Source of the DNA: JANPPS01 sp964242575
GTDB lineage: Bacteria; Pseudomonadota; Alphaproteobacteria; Acetobacterales; Acetobacteraceae
Length of the DNA: 64,000 nucleotides
Reading direction: 5' to 3'
Assembly (NCBI GenBank): GCA_964242575.1
Contig: CAXTCN010000015.1
Span: forward strand, 1-64,000
The position numbers were made by a program, and so were the translations under genes. The notes under the pieces are model-generated. The model was given only the letters and a program-made list of their open reading frames with translations. It had not been told where the DNA came from and did no database searches. Shown piece by piece: positions 33,466 through 44,226 of this stretch. How positions within the stretch are numbered: the first letter of the stretch is position 1; each line of letters begins with the position of its first letter.

Positions 33466-34462
33466 TGCTTTCACCCTGCTGCCACTTGCGCCGGGCCAGC
33501 CCGAAGTAACTGATGAGCGTGGCCGCGACCAGGAACGGGATCATCGCCACCGCAATCGCCGCGCCCTCGCCCAGTTGGCCGCCCGGAATGCCGCGCTGGA
33601 ACGCGAGCGTCGCCATCAGGTGCGTGGAGTTCACCGGGCCGCCGCGCGTGATGGCATAGACCAGTTGGAAGTCGGTGAAGGTGAACAGCACCGAGAACGT
33701 CAGCACCACGGACAGCACCGGCATCAGCATCGGCAACGTCACGTTGGTGAAGCGCTGCCACGGCGTCGCGCCGTCAAGCATGGCGGCCTCGTACAACGAC
33801 GGCGAGATGGTCTGCAACCCGGCCAGCAAGCTGATGGCCACGAACGGGATGCCGCGCCAGATGTTGGCCGCAATCAACGACAGCCGCGCGTGCCACGGGC
33901 TGCCGAGGAAGTCGATGTTGGTGTCGATCAGCCCCCAGCTTTTGAACACGTAGGATATGATCGAGAACTGCGGGTCGTAGATCCACCAGAACGCAATGGC
34001 GGACAGCACAGTCGGCACGATCCACGGTATCAGCACGATGGCGCGGATCAGCGACTTGAACGGGATATTCTGGTTCAGCAGCAACGCAAGCCATAGTCCC
34101 AGCCCGAACTTCCCGACTGTCGCCACGCCAGTATAGAACAGGGTATTGGTGACGCTCAGCCAAAAAATACGGTCGTTCCATAAGCTCTCGAAGTTCTCCA
34201 ACCCAACCCAAACGCCGCTTCGCCCGATCCGCGTGTCGGTGAACGCGAGCCACATGCCGAGGCCCAGCGGATACGTCAGGAACACCAGCAGCAACGCCAT
34301 CGCCGGGAACAGGCACAGCGCCGCCAGGAAGCCGCGATGGTCGAACAGCCGGATCAGCCAGGTGTTCTCCGGCGGCGACCAGCGCCATGGGTGCGCCGCC
34401 GGGTCCTGTGGCCGGGCGCCCGGGCGCACTATCCCGGCTGGTATGACCGCTTCCTCGCTCAT
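33458..34462 (-). CDS. carbohydrate ABC transporter inner-membrane permease (MalF/UgpA type)
   Basis: The 334-aa protein has six or more helices and an EAA-type loop (LYEAAMLDGATPWQRFTNVTLPML) near residue 240. It pairs with the MalG-type permease. ATG at 34462 begins MSEEAV, four bases after GGGGG. It lies 193 bases from the divergent PAS-GGDEF-EAL gene, so it must have its own promoter, separate from the ATPase and binding protein genes, which lie upstream on the same strand beyond that gene. Confidence 0.9.
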   Translation of the reverse strand: MSEEAVIPAGIVRPGARPQDPAAHPWRWSPPENTWLIRLFDHRGFLAALCLFPAMALLLVFLTYPLGLGMWLAFTDTRIGRSGVWVGLENFESLWNDRIFWLSVTNTLFYTGVATVGKFGLGLWLALLLNQNIPFKSLIRAIVLIPWIVPTVLSAIAFWWIYDPQFSIISYVFKSWGLIDTNIDFLGSPWHARLSLIAANIWRGIPFVAISLLAGLQTISPSLYEAAMLDGATPWQRFTNVTLPMLMPVLSVVLTFSVLFTFTDFQLVYAITRGGPVNSTHLMATLAFQRGIPGGQLGEGAAIAVAMIPFLVAATLISYFGLARRKWQQGESND

Positions 34463-34655
34463 GGCTCCCCCGGGGCGCTGCTTTCCAGCAGTATGCGCGC
34501 CCGCGCCGTCCAGGGCTAGCGCGCTCGCATCTTGCTCCAGGCTCGCAAATCCCGCGCTTTGTGTCCGCACAACGCGCAATTGGTCGCTCTGTTAATAACT
34601 CGGAAGGCTTTTGCCCATAAAGTCCCGCAAGAATGTCTTGTGAGGACCCCGTCTT
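34463..34655. promoter_or_regulatory. divergent promoter region of the permease and PAS-GGDEF-EAL genes
   Basis: A 193-base divergent gap with locally lower GC. It holds TTAATAACT- and TTTTGCCCATAAAG-like A/T-rich patches that could be promoter elements, but I cannot assign -35 and -10 boxes with confidence in either direction. Confidence 0.35.
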
Positions 34656-36623
34656 GTGCTTCGGCCCCGCTCTGCAACGGCTGCTCCCATGATTTCGGGC
34701 GGTATGGCCGTACGACCCTCCGCCAGCCCTGACGCCGTGCTGCGCGCCGCGGTCGCCGAGGTGTGCGACCAGCTTTCGGCCGTGCTGAACGGCGGCGTTG
34801 CCCAGACTACCACTGTCCTTGCCCTGGACCCGCTCGCCCAGCGGTTGTCGCAACTGGCCAGCAAAATGATCGCCGTCACCACCGAGGCGCTGCAACAGGC
34901 CCAGGCGCGCGAGACCGACCTGCGCGACGCGCACCGCGTGGCCCGCGTCGGCACGTGGCGCCGCATGATCGACACCGACGTGCTGTACTGGTCAACCGAG
35001 CTGCACCGCATGTCCGGCACTGACCCGGCCGCTTATATCCCGAGCCATGCCCGCAACCTGGCGCTGATCCATCCCGATGACCACGCAATCGTCCTGGCGC
35101 AGCAGCGCCGGGTCCTGGAAACCGGGGAGCCTGCCGAGTACGAGTACCGCGTGCCGCAGCCGGACGGGTCGGTGCAGTGGCGCTTCGTCGAGGTGCGGGC
35201 GGAACTGGGCCGGAGCGGACGCCCCGTGGCGCTGCGCGGCGTCGTGCAGGATGTCACGGACCGCAAGGCCGCGTCCGCGCACCTGCATCACCTCGCGCAC
35301 TTCGACGCGCTGACTGACCTTGCCAACCGCACGCAGCTTGCCCGCAGCCTGCAGGAACACATCGCACGCGCCTCCCGGACCGACCAGCGGCTGGCGGTGC
35401 TGACGCTCGACCTCGACGGCTTCAAGGGCGTCAACGACCTGCACGGCCACGCCGCCGGCGACCGCCTGCTGCAGCTCGTGGCGGACCGCCTGCGCGCCGG
35501 GCTGCGCGAGGGCGACACCGTGGCCCGCCTGGGCGCGGACGAGTTCGCCATCGTGCAGACCGAGGTCGGCCAGCCCGAGAGCGCCCGGCACCTGGCGGAG
35601 CGGCTGGTGGCCCTGCTGGGCGAACCGTACCATCTCCCCGGCATCGAGCACCCGGCCTGCGTCACCGCATCGGTCGGCATCGCCTTGTTCCCAGACGACG
35701 CGCCGGCCGGACAGGATGCGGCGGCAAGCCTGCTGGCGGCGGCCGACACGGCGCTGAACCGGGTCAAGCGCGGCAGCCGCAACGGCCACGCCTTTTTCCA
35801 TGCCAAGCTGGACGGCCAGCAACGCGCCCGCTGCGCCTTTGAGCAGGATTTACGCCTGGCCCTGCCGCACAACGAGCTGTCCCTGGTGTTTCAGCCGCAG
35901 GCGAACGCCGCGACCGGCGCCGTGCTGGGGTTCGAGGCGCTGCTGCGCTGGACCCATCCGGTGCGCGGCGTCGTTCCGCCCGCGACGTTCATCCCGGTCG
36001 CGGAGGCCATCGGCATCATCGTGCCAATCGGCGCATGGGTGCTGCGCCAGGCCTGCGCGGAGGCCGCCCGTTGGCGCGCCCCGCTCCGGATTGCGGTGAA
36101 CGTCTCCGCGCTGCAAATCCAGCAGGATGACCTGCCTGCCCTCGTGATGCTGGCGCTGGCGGAGTCTGGGCTTGACCCGGCGCGCCTCGAGCTGGAAGTC
36201 ACCGAAAGCGTCCTGCTCGGCCATGCAGGAGGGTCGCCGGACGGGGCGCCGGACCGCGCAATCGCGGCGCTGCGCCGGGTGCGGGACCAGGGCGTGCGGG
36301 TGGCAATGGACGACTTCGGCACCGGGTACTCGTCGCTGGCAAGCCTGCGGGCGTTCCCGTTCGACAAAATCAAGCTGGACCGCGGCTTCGTCGCGGACTT
36401 GGGCAACAATGACGGCGCGGATGCCATCGTGCGCGCGGTGCTGGGCTTGGGCCGTGGCCTGAACTTGCCGGTGGTGGCCGAGGGCGTGGAAACCGCGCAC
36501 CAGGCGGCGGCGCTCCGGGCCGCTGGCTGCGACGAACTGCAGGGCTACTTGATCGGCCGTCCGCTGCCAATCAGCGCGTATGCCGGCCTGACCTCCGAGG
36601 CCTGCCGGCATCACGCTCAATAA
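34656..36623 (+). CDS. PAS-GGDEF-EAL cyclic-di-GMP protein with degenerate GADEF motif
   Basis: The protein has up to 655 aa. A PAS domain spans about residues 90-205, then GGDEF (about 205-385) and EAL (about 395-645). The diguanylate cyclase signature reads GADEF (293-297) instead of GG[DE]EF, so cyclase activity is doubtful. The EAL domain has FEALLRW, NVSALQIQ, TESVLL, DDFGTGYSSLASLRAFPFDKIKLD and AEGVET, so c-di-GMP phosphodiesterase activity is expected. GTG at 34656 has GAGG ten bases upstream; ATG at 34689 or 34704 are alternatives. It sits, on the opposite strand, in the middle of the sugar transporter genes. Confidence 0.9.
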   Translation: MLRPRSATAAPMISGGMAVRPSASPDAVLRAAVAEVCDQLSAVLNGGVAQTTTVLALDPLAQRLSQLASKMIAVTTEALQQAQARETDLRDAHRVARVGTWRRMIDTDVLYWSTELHRMSGTDPAAYIPSHARNLALIHPDDHAIVLAQQRRVLETGEPAEYEYRVPQPDGSVQWRFVEVRAELGRSGRPVALRGVVQDVTDRKAASAHLHHLAHFDALTDLANRTQLARSLQEHIARASRTDQRLAVLTLDLDGFKGVNDLHGHAAGDRLLQLVADRLRAGLREGDTVARLGADEFAIVQTEVGQPESARHLAERLVALLGEPYHLPGIEHPACVTASVGIALFPDDAPAGQDAAASLLAAADTALNRVKRGSRNGHAFFHAKLDGQQRARCAFEQDLRLALPHNELSLVFQPQANAATGAVLGFEALLRWTHPVRGVVPPATFIPVAEAIGIIVPIGAWVLRQACAEAARWRAPLRIAVNVSALQIQQDDLPALVMLALAESGLDPARLELEVTESVLLGHAGGSPDGAPDRAIAALRRVRDQGVRVAMDDFGTGYSSLASLRAFPFDKIKLDRGFVADLGNNDGADAIVRAVLGLGRGLNLPVVAEGVETAHQAAALRAAGCDELQGYLIGRPLPISAYAGLTSEACRHHAQ

Positions 36624-36634
36624 GCCGCCGTTTA

Positions 36635-36669
36635 GGCGCGGCCCGTCTCGGACCGGGACGGGCCGCGCC
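36635..36669. terminator. strong bidirectional hairpin between convergent genes
   Basis: Perfect 13-base arms (GGCGCGGCCCGTC at 36635-36647 and its complement at 36657-36669) with a 9-base loop. It lies between the ends of the EAL gene and the divergently read binding-protein gene, where it can terminate both transcripts. No T-run flanks it. Confidence 0.75.
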
Positions 36670-36677
36670 TGCGTGCC

Positions 36678-38009
36678 TCAGGCCCGGTAATAGCGCTTCG
36701 CCCGCCGCTCCGCCTCACGCGCCGCGTCCTGCGGCGTGCTCGCCCCGGTGCTCGCGGCGGCCACCATGTCCACCATCACGTAATCCGCCATGACCGCGCC
36801 CGACTGCTCGGTGATCGCGCCTGGCCAGGCGTACCACAGGCTCCGCTCCATGGTGTCCTTGTAAAGCTCAATTTTCGGGTCGGACTTCCAAACGTCGCTT
36901 GACGCATAGGCCTTGAGCGGCTGGCCCCAGTAGCCAAAGCTGCCGGTCAGCCATTTGTCGTACTGGTCCGCCTCCATCATGTAAGCAAGGTAGGCCTTGG
37001 CGGCGTTCGGAAACTTGGTGTGCTTGAACGCCATGGCGTTGATCGCCAACGCGCCCTCCGTGGACCGGCCGACCGGGCCGACCGGCATCTTGGCGTGGTT
37101 CAGGTCACGGCCGATGGCGGCGATCTTGGGGTCGGTGCTGTTTTTCGCCGAGTAGTACAGCGACACGCCATTCTGCGTCGCGCCGACCTCGCCAGCCAGC
37201 AACGCCTTGTTGTTGCCGGTGTCCAGCCAGGCGTTGGTGCCGGGGATGAACGTTTTGTACAGCTCGGCCGACAGCTTCAGCGCCTCGACCGTTTCCTTGC
37301 TGTTGATGATGACCTTGCCGGCCTCGTCCGTCATCTGGCCGCCATGCGACCACACCAGCCAGTGGCAATACGCGTTCGCGTCGCCCACCGCGTGCCCGGA
37401 CGCGAACCCGGCCGGGTGCCCGGTCTTCTGCAGCTTGCGGCACATGTCCAGGAACCCGTCGAGCGTGGTCGGGAACGCGTCGAAGCCGATTTCCTTCAGC
37501 CAGCTCTCGCGGTAGATCGCCAGCCCGCCGCTGGCGCCCATCGGCAGCGCCAGCCACTGGTTGGTGCCGAACTTCTTGCCGTACTTCTCCGCCAGCGGAT
37601 ACCAGCCGCCATACTTCTTGCCCAAGTAGTCCGCGACATCGGTCAGGTCGAGCACCTTCTCCGCATACAAATGCGGATCATCGGTCCAGCCCACCACCAC
37701 GTCCGGCCCGGCGCCGGTGTTGGCCGTCACCGCGGTCTGTGGCCGCAAGTCCTCCCAACCCGCGAAGTCGATCCGCACCTGCACGCCCATCGCGTCGGCG
37801 AACTTCTTGGTGTTCTCGCGGAAAATCACCTCGTCCGGCTCCACGAACTTGGCCGGCCGCAACACGCGCAACGATGCGCCTTTCTCAATCGGCAGGTTGA
37901 GCGGCGGCACGTCCGCGGTCGGGATCGCCGCACGGCTCTGGCCGATCAGTCCAGCCGCCGTCAGCGCGCCAACGCCAATGCCTAAGCCCCGGCGGGTGAT
38001 GTTCTGCAT
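36678..38009 (-). CDS. carbohydrate ABC transporter substrate-binding protein, Tat-exported
   Basis: The 443-aa protein is a periplasmic binding protein type 1 for a sugar importer (family of extracellular solute-binding protein 1). The N-terminus has a twin-arginine signal (TRRGLGIG, then hydrophobic AAGLIGQ and SRAA), indicating folded export. ATG at 38009 lies eight bases after GGGAGG. It is followed, across the opposite-strand EAL gene, by the two permeases. The sugar is not identifiable. Confidence 0.9.
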   Translation of the reverse strand: MQNITRRGLGIGVGALTAAGLIGQSRAAIPTADVPPLNLPIEKGASLRVLRPAKFVEPDEVIFRENTKKFADAMGVQVRIDFAGWEDLRPQTAVTANTGAGPDVVVGWTDDPHLYAEKVLDLTDVADYLGKKYGGWYPLAEKYGKKFGTNQWLALPMGASGGLAIYRESWLKEIGFDAFPTTLDGFLDMCRKLQKTGHPAGFASGHAVGDANAYCHWLVWSHGGQMTDEAGKVIINSKETVEALKLSAELYKTFIPGTNAWLDTGNNKALLAGEVGATQNGVSLYYSAKNSTDPKIAAIGRDLNHAKMPVGPVGRSTEGALAINAMAFKHTKFPNAAKAYLAYMMEADQYDKWLTGSFGYWGQPLKAYASSDVWKSDPKIELYKDTMERSLWYAWPGAITEQSGAVMADYVMVDMVAAASTGASTPQDAAREAERRAKRYYRA

Positions 38010-38094
38010 TTGTTTTGCCTCCCTTATGAGTTTCTTAACTATTTGGACGCATAATGTTCCCACAGCGAAGTCGGGGAGCCAAGTCGGGAAAAGT

Positions 38095-39165
<1,071 letters not shown>

Positions 39166-39252
39166 GCGCGGACGTCCCCTAAACCGGGCGTGCTTCGGCC
39201 CTTGTTAGGACCATATGCGACGCCGATCCGCTGTGCCAGCCTTTCAAGCGCC

Positions 39253-42200
39253 TCAGCCTTCAAGCAGCGCGGTCACGCGCTCCACCCGGGCGGCGGGGTC
39301 CGGCAAGGCCAGCGGAACCACGACCCGCTCGCCCTTGACCGTGCCGAGCGCCGCCAGCTGCGCGAGGCCGTCCGGCGTCGCGGGGGTCAGCGCCACGGCA
39401 TGCGGACCCAGATCGGCCTGCGCCACCCCGGCGGCCTGGCTCATGGTCCGTAGCCGCGCCAACGCCAGCAACGTGGCCAATGCGTCCGGCACCGGCCCGA
39501 ACCGGTCCGCCAGCTCCTCAGCGAAATCCGCCACCGCCGTTGGGCTGCCCAGCCGCGCGAACCGGCGATATAGCGTCAGCCGCAGGTTGGCCTCCGGCAC
39601 GTAGTCCTCCGGGATGCGCCCGGCCAGGCCAGTGCGCAGCACCGGCGCCGGCGGCGCGGGCCGCTCGCCCCGCTGTTCCGCCATGGCGCGGGCCAGGAGG
39701 TCTTGGTACAGCTCCGTGCCGATGGCGCGCACGTGGCCGGCCTGCGTCTCGCCGAACAGGTCGCCGGCGCCGCGCAGGTCCATGTCCGCGGCTGCCACCG
39801 CGGCCCCTGCGCCGAGGCCGGACAGCGTCTCCAAGGTTTGCAGCCGCCGCTGGCTCGCCTGCGCCAGCCAGCGGCCGGGTTCGGTCAGGAAATACGCCGC
39901 GCCCCGCCGCGCCCCGCGTCCCACCCGGCCGCGCAACTGGTGCAACTGCGCCAGCCCGAATCGGTCCGCGTTGGCGACCAGCATCAGGTTGGCGCGCGGG
40001 ATGTCCAGCCCGGCCTCGATGATGTTGGTCGCCAGCAGGACATCCCCGATGCCATCCGCGAAGCCGGTGACCGCGTCCTCCAGCGCCTCCGCCTTCATCC
40101 GGCCGTGCGCCACCACGACGCGCAGCTCCGGCGCCAACTCCGCCAGCCGCGCCTGCATGGCGTCGAGGTCACCGATGCGCGGGCATACCACGAAGCTCTG
40201 CCCGCCGCGCCGCCGCTCCCGCAGCAGCGCGTCCCGCACCACCGCTGTGTCCCACGGCAGCACGAAGCTGCGCGTCGGCTGCCGCTGCGCCGGGGGCGTG
40301 GCAATGACGCTCATGTCGCGCAGTCCCACCAGCGCGCCCTGCATGGTGCGCGGAATCGGCGTCGCGGTCATCACCAGCAAATGCGGGCGTGCGGCCCGGT
40401 CCGCGCCGGCCAGCCGCCGCTTGTCGTCCTCGCCGAACTGTTGCTCCTCGTCGATCACCACGAGGCCGAGCCGCGCGAACCGCACCCCGTCCGCCGCTAG
40501 CCCGTGCGTGCCCACCACCACGCCGACGCTGCCGTCCCGCAGGCCCCGCAGCACGGCGCGCCTTCCCGGGGTCGCGCCGCCGCGGATCAGCCCCTCCACC
40601 CGGACGCCGGCGCCCTCGAAACGCCGGCGGAAGCTCTCAAGGTGCTGGCGCGCCAACACGGTGGTGGGCGCGGCCACCAGCACCTGATGCCCGGCCAACG
40701 CCGTGGCGGCGGCGGCGCGCAACGCGACCTCGGTCTTGCCGAACCCCACGTCGCCGCACACCAGCCGGTCCATCGGCCGCCCGCTCCTGAGGTCCGCGAG
40801 CGCTGCCTCGGTCGCCGCGCGCTGGTCAGCGGTCAGCGGGTATGGGAAGCGCCGGGCGAATGCGGCGAGCGCCGGCGCGGGCGGGTCCAGCACCGGCGCC
40901 GTGGCGGCGGCGCGGGCGGCGGCAGCCTCCGCCAACTGCGCCGCGGTCCGCGCCGCCTCGGCCTCGATCTCGGCGCGCTTGCGGCCCCACGCCTCGCCAC
41001 CGATGCGGTCCAGCGGCACGCAAGCGCCGTCCCCGCCATAGCGCCACACCCGGTCCAGCTCGTGCACCGGCGCCAGCAGCTCCGCGCCGTCCGCGAACTC
41101 GAGCGCGATGCGTTCCTCGGGCGCGCCCTCGGCGTCCACCGTGCGCAGGCTGGACAGCCGGGCCACGCCGTGGTCCGCGTGCACCACGATGTCGCCGACG
41201 CGCAGGTCGTCCTCCGGCAACGCGAACCCAGCGCCCTGGCCCGGCGTCCGCGCCAACGGCCCGACCGGCACCAGCAGCAGCCCCGGACGGCGCAACCCGG
41301 CCGCAATGTCCAGTTGCAGCACCGCCACCCCGCCCGCCGTGGCGCAAGCCCAGTTGGCCGCGACCCGCGCCTCCAGCCCGCGCCGCCCAAGGCTCGCGGC
41401 CACCCGCTCCGGCCCGTGCGGCGTCGCGATCACCACCGGCTGCGCCACGCCCGCCTCCTGGGCCATCCGCACCAGGTCAGTGATGCGCTTGGGCGGCGGC
41501 ACGGCCTCGCCGGCGTCATCGGGCGGAACTAGGCGCGGGCGGCCGGCCAGCGCGGTCCCGGCCTGCGCGGCGGTAAGGTACAAGCGGGCCGGCTTCGGCG
41601 CCCAGGGCGCGTCCGGCGTCGCGCGGCGTGCGGCGCTGGCGGCGGCGTAGGCGTCGGCGATCATGTCCGCCCCGGCCGCCCAGCGCTCCGGCACGGCGTC
41701 ATCCCAGTATGCCGGCGCGCGGGGCAGCAGGTTGAACACGGGAACCAGGCGCTCGGGCGTCGCGTCCGCCGCGGCCGGGGCAGCGTCCTCGTTCGCGTCC
41801 GCCTGATCCGGGTGCGCCATCATCTCGGCCGCCGCCTCCACGTCGCTGCTGTCGAGATGCCGCTCGGTCGCCGGGTGCAACGTGACATCGTCCAGGCCGC
41901 TCGTGCTGCGCTGGGTGACCGGATCGTAATGGTGCAGCCCGGTGATGCGCCGGTCCTCCGACAGCTCGATCCGCACCGGCAGGGCGTCGGCCGCCGGGAA
42001 CAGCTCGACGGTGCCGCCGCGGAGCGCCACCTCGCCAGCCTCGTCCACCCGCTCGTCCCAATGGTAGCCCCGCTCGGCCAGCGCCAGGCGCAGCGCGTCG
42101 AAGTCCAGTCGCTCGCCCAGGCGCAGCGTCAGCCCGGCGCCGGCCCAGTCCGCCGGCGGACGCACCCGTTGCAGCACGGCGGCGGCGCTGGCCAGCAACA

Positions 42201-42510
42201 GGCGCGGCCGGGACGCGGGCGCAGCCAGCGCCATCAGCGTGCGCGTCCGCCGTCCGATGATGGCGGGCGAGGGCGCGACCCGGTCATACGGCAGCGCGTC
42301 CCAGGCCGGCAGCGCCAGCACCTCCACCCCGTCCGCGAACGCCGCCGCGAGCGCCGCCACCCGCTCCAGCCGCGGCCCGCTGCGCAGCACGGCCATGACG
42401 GCGCGGTGCCGGCCGGCCTGCTCCAGCAGCCAGAGCGCCAATGCTGGTTCAGGAAGCGGGGCAGGTTCAGGAAGCGGGGCAGGTTCAGGAAGCGGCGGAT
42501 GTTCAATCAT
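39253..42510 (-). CDS. mfd: transcription-repair coupling factor
   Basis: The 1085-aa superfamily 2 translocase removes RNA polymerase stalled at lesions and recruits UvrA. Visible features are the UvrB-homology N-terminal half, the RNAP-interaction domain (DDLRVGDIVVHADHGVARL), the RecG-like helicase motifs GDVGFGKTEVALRAA and DEEQQFGE, and TATPIPRT. The C-terminal leucine-rich D7 domain completes it. The N-terminus carries an additional proline-glutamate repeat encoded by an 18-base repeat. ATG at 42510 is used. It ends 87 bases before the sugar ATPase start. Confidence 0.96.
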   Translation of the reverse strand: MIEHPPLPEPAPLPEPAPLPEPALALWLLEQAGRHRAVMAVLRSGPRLERVAALAAAFADGVEVLALPAWDALPYDRVAPSPAIIGRRTRTLMALAAPASRPRLLLASAAAVLQRVRPPADWAGAGLTLRLGERLDFDALRLALAERGYHWDERVDEAGEVALRGGTVELFPAADALPVRIELSEDRRITGLHHYDPVTQRSTSGLDDVTLHPATERHLDSSDVEAAAEMMAHPDQADANEDAAPAAADATPERLVPVFNLLPRAPAYWDDAVPERWAAGADMIADAYAAASAARRATPDAPWAPKPARLYLTAAQAGTALAGRPRLVPPDDAGEAVPPPKRITDLVRMAQEAGVAQPVVIATPHGPERVAASLGRRGLEARVAANWACATAGGVAVLQLDIAAGLRRPGLLLVPVGPLARTPGQGAGFALPEDDLRVGDIVVHADHGVARLSSLRTVDAEGAPEERIALEFADGAELLAPVHELDRVWRYGGDGACVPLDRIGGEAWGRKRAEIEAEAARTAAQLAEAAAARAAATAPVLDPPAPALAAFARRFPYPLTADQRAATEAALADLRSGRPMDRLVCGDVGFGKTEVALRAAAATALAGHQVLVAAPTTVLARQHLESFRRRFEGAGVRVEGLIRGGATPGRRAVLRGLRDGSVGVVVGTHGLAADGVRFARLGLVVIDEEQQFGEDDKRRLAGADRAARPHLLVMTATPIPRTMQGALVGLRDMSVIATPPAQRQPTRSFVLPWDTAVVRDALLRERRRGGQSFVVCPRIGDLDAMQARLAELAPELRVVVAHGRMKAEALEDAVTGFADGIGDVLLATNIIEAGLDIPRANLMLVANADRFGLAQLHQLRGRVGRGARRGAAYFLTEPGRWLAQASQRRLQTLETLSGLGAGAAVAAADMDLRGAGDLFGETQAGHVRAIGTELYQDLLARAMAEQRGERPAPPAPVLRTGLAGRIPEDYVPEANLRLTLYRRFARLGSPTAVADFAEELADRFGPVPDALATLLALARLRTMSQAAGVAQADLGPHAVALTPATPDGLAQLAALGTVKGERVVVPLALPDPAARVERVTALLEG
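42446..42499 (-). repeat. 18-base tandem repeat in the mfd start region
   Basis: Copies of GGTTCAGGAAGCGGGGCA (plus-strand reading) begin at 42446 and 42464 with a third, diverged copy at 42482. They encode PLPEPA units at the N-terminus of Mfd, before the first family residues. They may be a replication-slippage product. Confidence 0.8.
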
Positions 42511-42589
42511 CGGGCCGAGATAGGGGGCGTCCCGGAACCGGCAATCCAGCGGTGGCGGCCCGCTCGCGGCCTTGTCAGGAGGTAGCGCG

Positions 42590-43117
42590 CTACCGCTGCC
42601 CGCGCTGCCGGTTCACCTCAAGCTCCAGCGGCGTCAACTGGAACCCGACCTGGATCCGGTACGCCGCCGCCGTCTTGGCGCCCGACACCGGCAGGCGCAG
42701 CTCCACGGCGTCGCCGGCCAGCCGTAGCCGGTCGGCGTTGGGCGGGAACTCGGCGTTCAGCGTGAACACCTGTTTGTCCAGGATTTGCTCCCCGTCCAGC
42801 ACCGCCACGAAATACGCGACCTGCGCCGTGCGCCCGGGCGCCGCCGGGCCGCGGGTCAGCTCCATGCCGACCGAGACCGTGGTAGAGACAATGCCGTTCC
42901 CGTCCGCCTTGCAGGACCCGTTCAGCCCGGTGATCCGCGCGTCCAGCACCGCGTCCGTCAGGTCCCGCCCTGTGCCGCGGAACCGCGTGAGGTCCGCCGC
43001 GTCCCGCACGATGGCCGCGCCGGGACAGGCTGGCGCAAAGTTGTCCGCCGGCTCGCCGCAGCCGAACAGCGCAAGGGCAAGAAGGGGCGCGGGTCTCAAG
43101 AAGTGGGATGCAGGCAT
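42590..43117 (-). CDS. putative lipoprotein of unknown function
   Basis: The protein has 175 aa. The signal peptide has lipobox ALFGC. The rest holds Cys pairs near residues 31 and 69 and strand-rich segments (VSVGMELTRGPAA, AQVAYFVAVLDGEQI, RLPVSG). No known enzyme motif. ATG at 43117 lies four bases after GGAGAG. It lies between mfd and ispH, 79 bases before the former's start; it is on the same strand as mfd. The function is unknown. Confidence 0.78.
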   Translation of the reverse strand: MPASHFLRPAPLLALALFGCGEPADNFAPACPGAAIVRDAADLTRFRGTGRDLTDAVLDARITGLNGSCKADGNGIVSTTVSVGMELTRGPAAPGRTAQVAYFVAVLDGEQILDKQVFTLNAEFPPNADRLRLAGDAVELRLPVSGAKTAAAYRIQVGFQLTPLELEVNRQRGQR

Positions 43118-43212
43118 TCGGCTCTCCGGGGATCGCGTTTTGGACGGTGCGCCCCCAGTTGTAGCGGTAGGAGCGCGGCGGCATAGTGCGCCGCGCCTGC
43201 AGACCGGGAACC

Positions 43213-44184
43213 ATGCCCCAATTATCCATCGCCCCGCTTCCAGACATGCGTGTGATCCTGGCCGGCCCCCGTGGGTTCTGCGCCGGGGTGGACCGCGCCA
43301 TCCGCGTGGTGGAGGAGGCCATCCGCCGCCACGGCGCGCCGGTCTATGTCCGGCACGAGATCGTGCACAACCGCACCGTGGTCGAGGCGCTGGAGGCGCA
43401 GGGCGCGGTGTTCGTGGCGGAGCTGAATGAGGTTCCAGCCGACGCGCATGTGGTGTTCTCGGCACACGGCGTGCCCAAATCCGTGCCGGCGGAGGCCGAG
43501 CGCCGGCGCCTCAACTACTTCGACGCCACCTGCCCGCTGGTCAGCAAGGTGCACCGCGAGGCCGAGCGGCACTTCGCCGACGGCGGCCCGGACACCCGGC
43601 ATATCCTGATGATCGGCCACGCCGGGCACCCGGAGGTGGTGGGCACCATGGGCCAGTTGCCGCCCGGCAGCGTGACGCTGGTGCAGGACGTGGACGATGC
43701 TCGCACCGTCCAGCCCGTGACGCCGGGCCGGCTTGCGTTCATCACCCAGACCACGCTGTCGGTCGATGACACCGCGGACATCGTGACGGTGCTGCGGCAG
43801 CGTTTCCCATCCATCGAGGGGCCGAAACGGGAGGACATCTGCTACGCCACCACCAACCGGCAGGCAGCGGTGAAGGCCGTGGCGCCGGAGTGCGACTTGG
43901 TGCTGGTGATCGGCAGCTCCAACAGCAGCAACTCCCAGCGGCTGCGCGAGGTGGCGGAGCGCGGCGGCGCCAAGCGCGCCATCCTGCTGCCGCGCGCCGA
44001 CAGCCTGGACTGGTCGGCGCTGGAGGGCGTGCAGACCTTGGGCCTCACCGCCGGCGCGTCGGCGCCCGAGAGCCTGGTGCAGGAGCTGCTGGGCCGGCTC
44101 GGCGACCGCTACACCTTGCAGGTCGAGGAGCGGCGCGTCACCCAGGAGGACGTGGTGTTCAAGCTGCCGCCCAACCTTTGCTGA
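43213..44184 (+). CDS. ispH: 4-hydroxy-3-methylbut-2-enyl diphosphate reductase
   Basis: The 323-aa enzyme performs the last step of the MEP isoprenoid pathway, using an iron-sulfur cluster. The cluster ligands are Cys in GPRGFCAGV, DATCPLV and EDICYATTNRQ; the active-site EHH-type residues lie between. ATG at 43213 is chosen; ten further in-frame residues upstream from 43186 are not family-like. It is followed by thrB and rnhA in an order common to alphaproteobacteria. Confidence 0.95.
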   Translation: MPQLSIAPLPDMRVILAGPRGFCAGVDRAIRVVEEAIRRHGAPVYVRHEIVHNRTVVEALEAQGAVFVAELNEVPADAHVVFSAHGVPKSVPAEAERRRLNYFDATCPLVSKVHREAERHFADGGPDTRHILMIGHAGHPEVVGTMGQLPPGSVTLVQDVDDARTVQPVTPGRLAFITQTTLSVDDTADIVTVLRQRFPSIEGPKREDICYATTNRQAAVKAVAPECDLVLVIGSSNSSNSQRLREVAERGGAKRAILLPRADSLDWSALEGVQTLGLTAGASAPESLVQELLGRLGDRYTLQVEERRVTQEDVVFKLPPNLC

Positions 44185-44226
44185 CACAATTTATGCTGAG
44201 AAGCCCGCGAGCCAACGCCGCCTGAC

